Positions 5,425 through 6,013 of a DNA stretch of 6,013 bases are shown here, in pieces (position 1 is the stretch's first letter; each line of letters starts with the position of its first letter). The notes under the pieces were generated by a model. The model ran no database searches. It had not been told where the DNA came from and saw only the letters and a list, made by a program, of their open reading frames with translations. This stretch comes from Candidatus Hydrogenedentota bacterium (GTDB lineage: Bacteria > Spirochaetota > Leptospiria > Turneriellales > J094): positions 1-6,013 of the forward strand of contig RFJE01000279.1 of assembly GCA_003695005.1 (NCBI GenBank), written 5' to 3'. Made by a program: the position numbers and the translations under genes.

Positions 5425-6008
5425 TGCGTCCTATCATTGTATTTTCTGGTCCATCCGGTTCAGGAAAAAATACAATTATTAGCGAACTCTTAAGACAAAG
5501 AGATGATGTTGCTTATTCTGTTTCTGTTACAAGTCGCAAGCCAAGACCTGGCGAAAAGAATGGACAAAACTATATTTTTGTAACACCAAAAGAATTTGAG
5601 CAAAAAATCAACGAAAATGAGTTTTTAGAATGGGCAAAGTATTTAGATAATTACTATGGGACTTCTCGCAAGGAAATTGAGAAAATCCAAAGACAAAATA
5701 AATTTCCTCTTTTAGATTTAGATACACAAGGAGCGTTAAACTTAAAGCGACGCGGAGAAAATGTGTTCACTATCTTTATCAAGCCACCGAGCTTAAAAAT
5801 TTTAGAACAACGTCTTAGAAAACGCGGCACGGATAGTGAGCAGGAAATCCAAAAACGATTAAAAAATGCATCTAAAGAAATGGCTTTTGCAGACAAGTAC
5901 GATTTTGTTGTGGTCAATGACTCATTAGATAAAACTGTTCAAACCATTGATGATTTACTAAATCAATTAGCAAGCAGCGATTCTCGGCGAAACGCCGAGA
6001 ATCGCTGA
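5424..6008 (+). CDS. gmk: Guanylate kinase
   Basis: It phosphorylates GMP to GDP with ATP, an essential step of purine nucleotide supply. The 194 residues carry P-loop GPSGSGKNT (9-17; Asn follows the Lys, where related enzymes have Ser or Gly), the GMP-binding segment SVTSRKPRPGEKNGQNYIFV (33-52), EFLEWA and YGTS (about 67-80), LDLDTQGA, and the lid region with RLRKRGTD and QKRLKNA, then YDFVVVND. The start is GTG at 5424, overlapping the previous stop; GGAG at 5413-5416 lies 7 bases upstream. About ten C-terminal residues (185-194, SDSRRNAENR and the preceding Ser) are encoded by a 33-base palindrome also found at 3093, and the TGA stop is formed by its last two bases plus the next A. The catalytic core ends before this tail, so function is probably intact. 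Confidence 0.97.
   Translation: MRPIIVFSGPSGSGKNTIISELLRQRDDVAYSVSVTSRKPRPGEKNGQNYIFVTPKEFEQKINENEFLEWAKYLDNYYGTSRKEIEKIQRQNKFPLLDLDTQGALNLKRRGENVFTIFIKPPSLKILEQRLRKRGTDSEQEIQKRLKNASKEMAFADKYDFVVVNDSLDKTVQTIDDLLNQLASSDSRRNAENR
5975..6007. repeat. 33-base perfect palindrome, second copy, inside the gmk 3' end
   Basis: This is identical base for base to 3093-3125: arms 5975-5989 and 5993-6007 around AAA. It reads in frame through the gmk C-terminus and ends within the stop codon. The nine bases before it are ATTAGCAAG; the six visible bases after it (AATCTA) do not repeat them, so either a longer element continues beyond the window or this is a solo palindrome without target duplication. Confidence 0.95.
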
Positions 6009-6013
6009 ATCTA

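Overview
The window reads as a chromosomal housekeeping segment from an AT-rich, diderm (Gram-negative type) bacterium. The diderm inference rests on two exported proteins with beta-barrel character, one of which ends in the terminal phenylalanine typical of outer-membrane barrels. I cannot fix the phylum. The L27 and Obg sequences would not be out of place in a spirochaete such as a Leptospira relative, but that is an impression only.

Left part, minus strand: rpmA (ribosomal protein L27) is followed downstream by obgE (ribosome-assembly GTPase). They are separated by 61 bases that hold a small intrinsic-terminator hairpin. The usual partner rplU (L21) is not upstream of rpmA inside the window. 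Upstream of rpmA lies a 359-base non-coding stretch (1529-1887) filled with inverted repeats, the strongest being a 168-base composite repeat at 1594-1761.

Right part, plus strand: an exported or membrane protein of unknown function with an HExxGH motif (1888-3072) stands alone. A 229-base intergenic region follows. It holds a clear miniature transposable-type element (3093-3235) with imperfect 17-base terminal inverted repeats, a 9-base target duplication and an internal bidirectional terminator. Then come three tightly packed, overlapping genes: a saccharopine-dehydrogenase-like NAD(P)-binding oxidoreductase (3302-4351), a predicted outer-membrane beta-barrel protein (4348-5424), and gmk, guanylate kinase (5424-6008). 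The overlaps are 4 bases and 1 base, so the three are probably co-transcribed and translationally coupled.

The most interesting signal is the repeat family. A 33-base perfect palindrome (15-base arms, AAA loop) occurs identically at 3093-3125 and 5975-6007. The second copy lies inside gmk, supplies its last ten or so residues and creates its stop codon. Variant ends of the same family occur at 1594 and 3235. Together these indicate a modular miniature element family that brings terminators to gene ends and, in gmk, new coding sequence.
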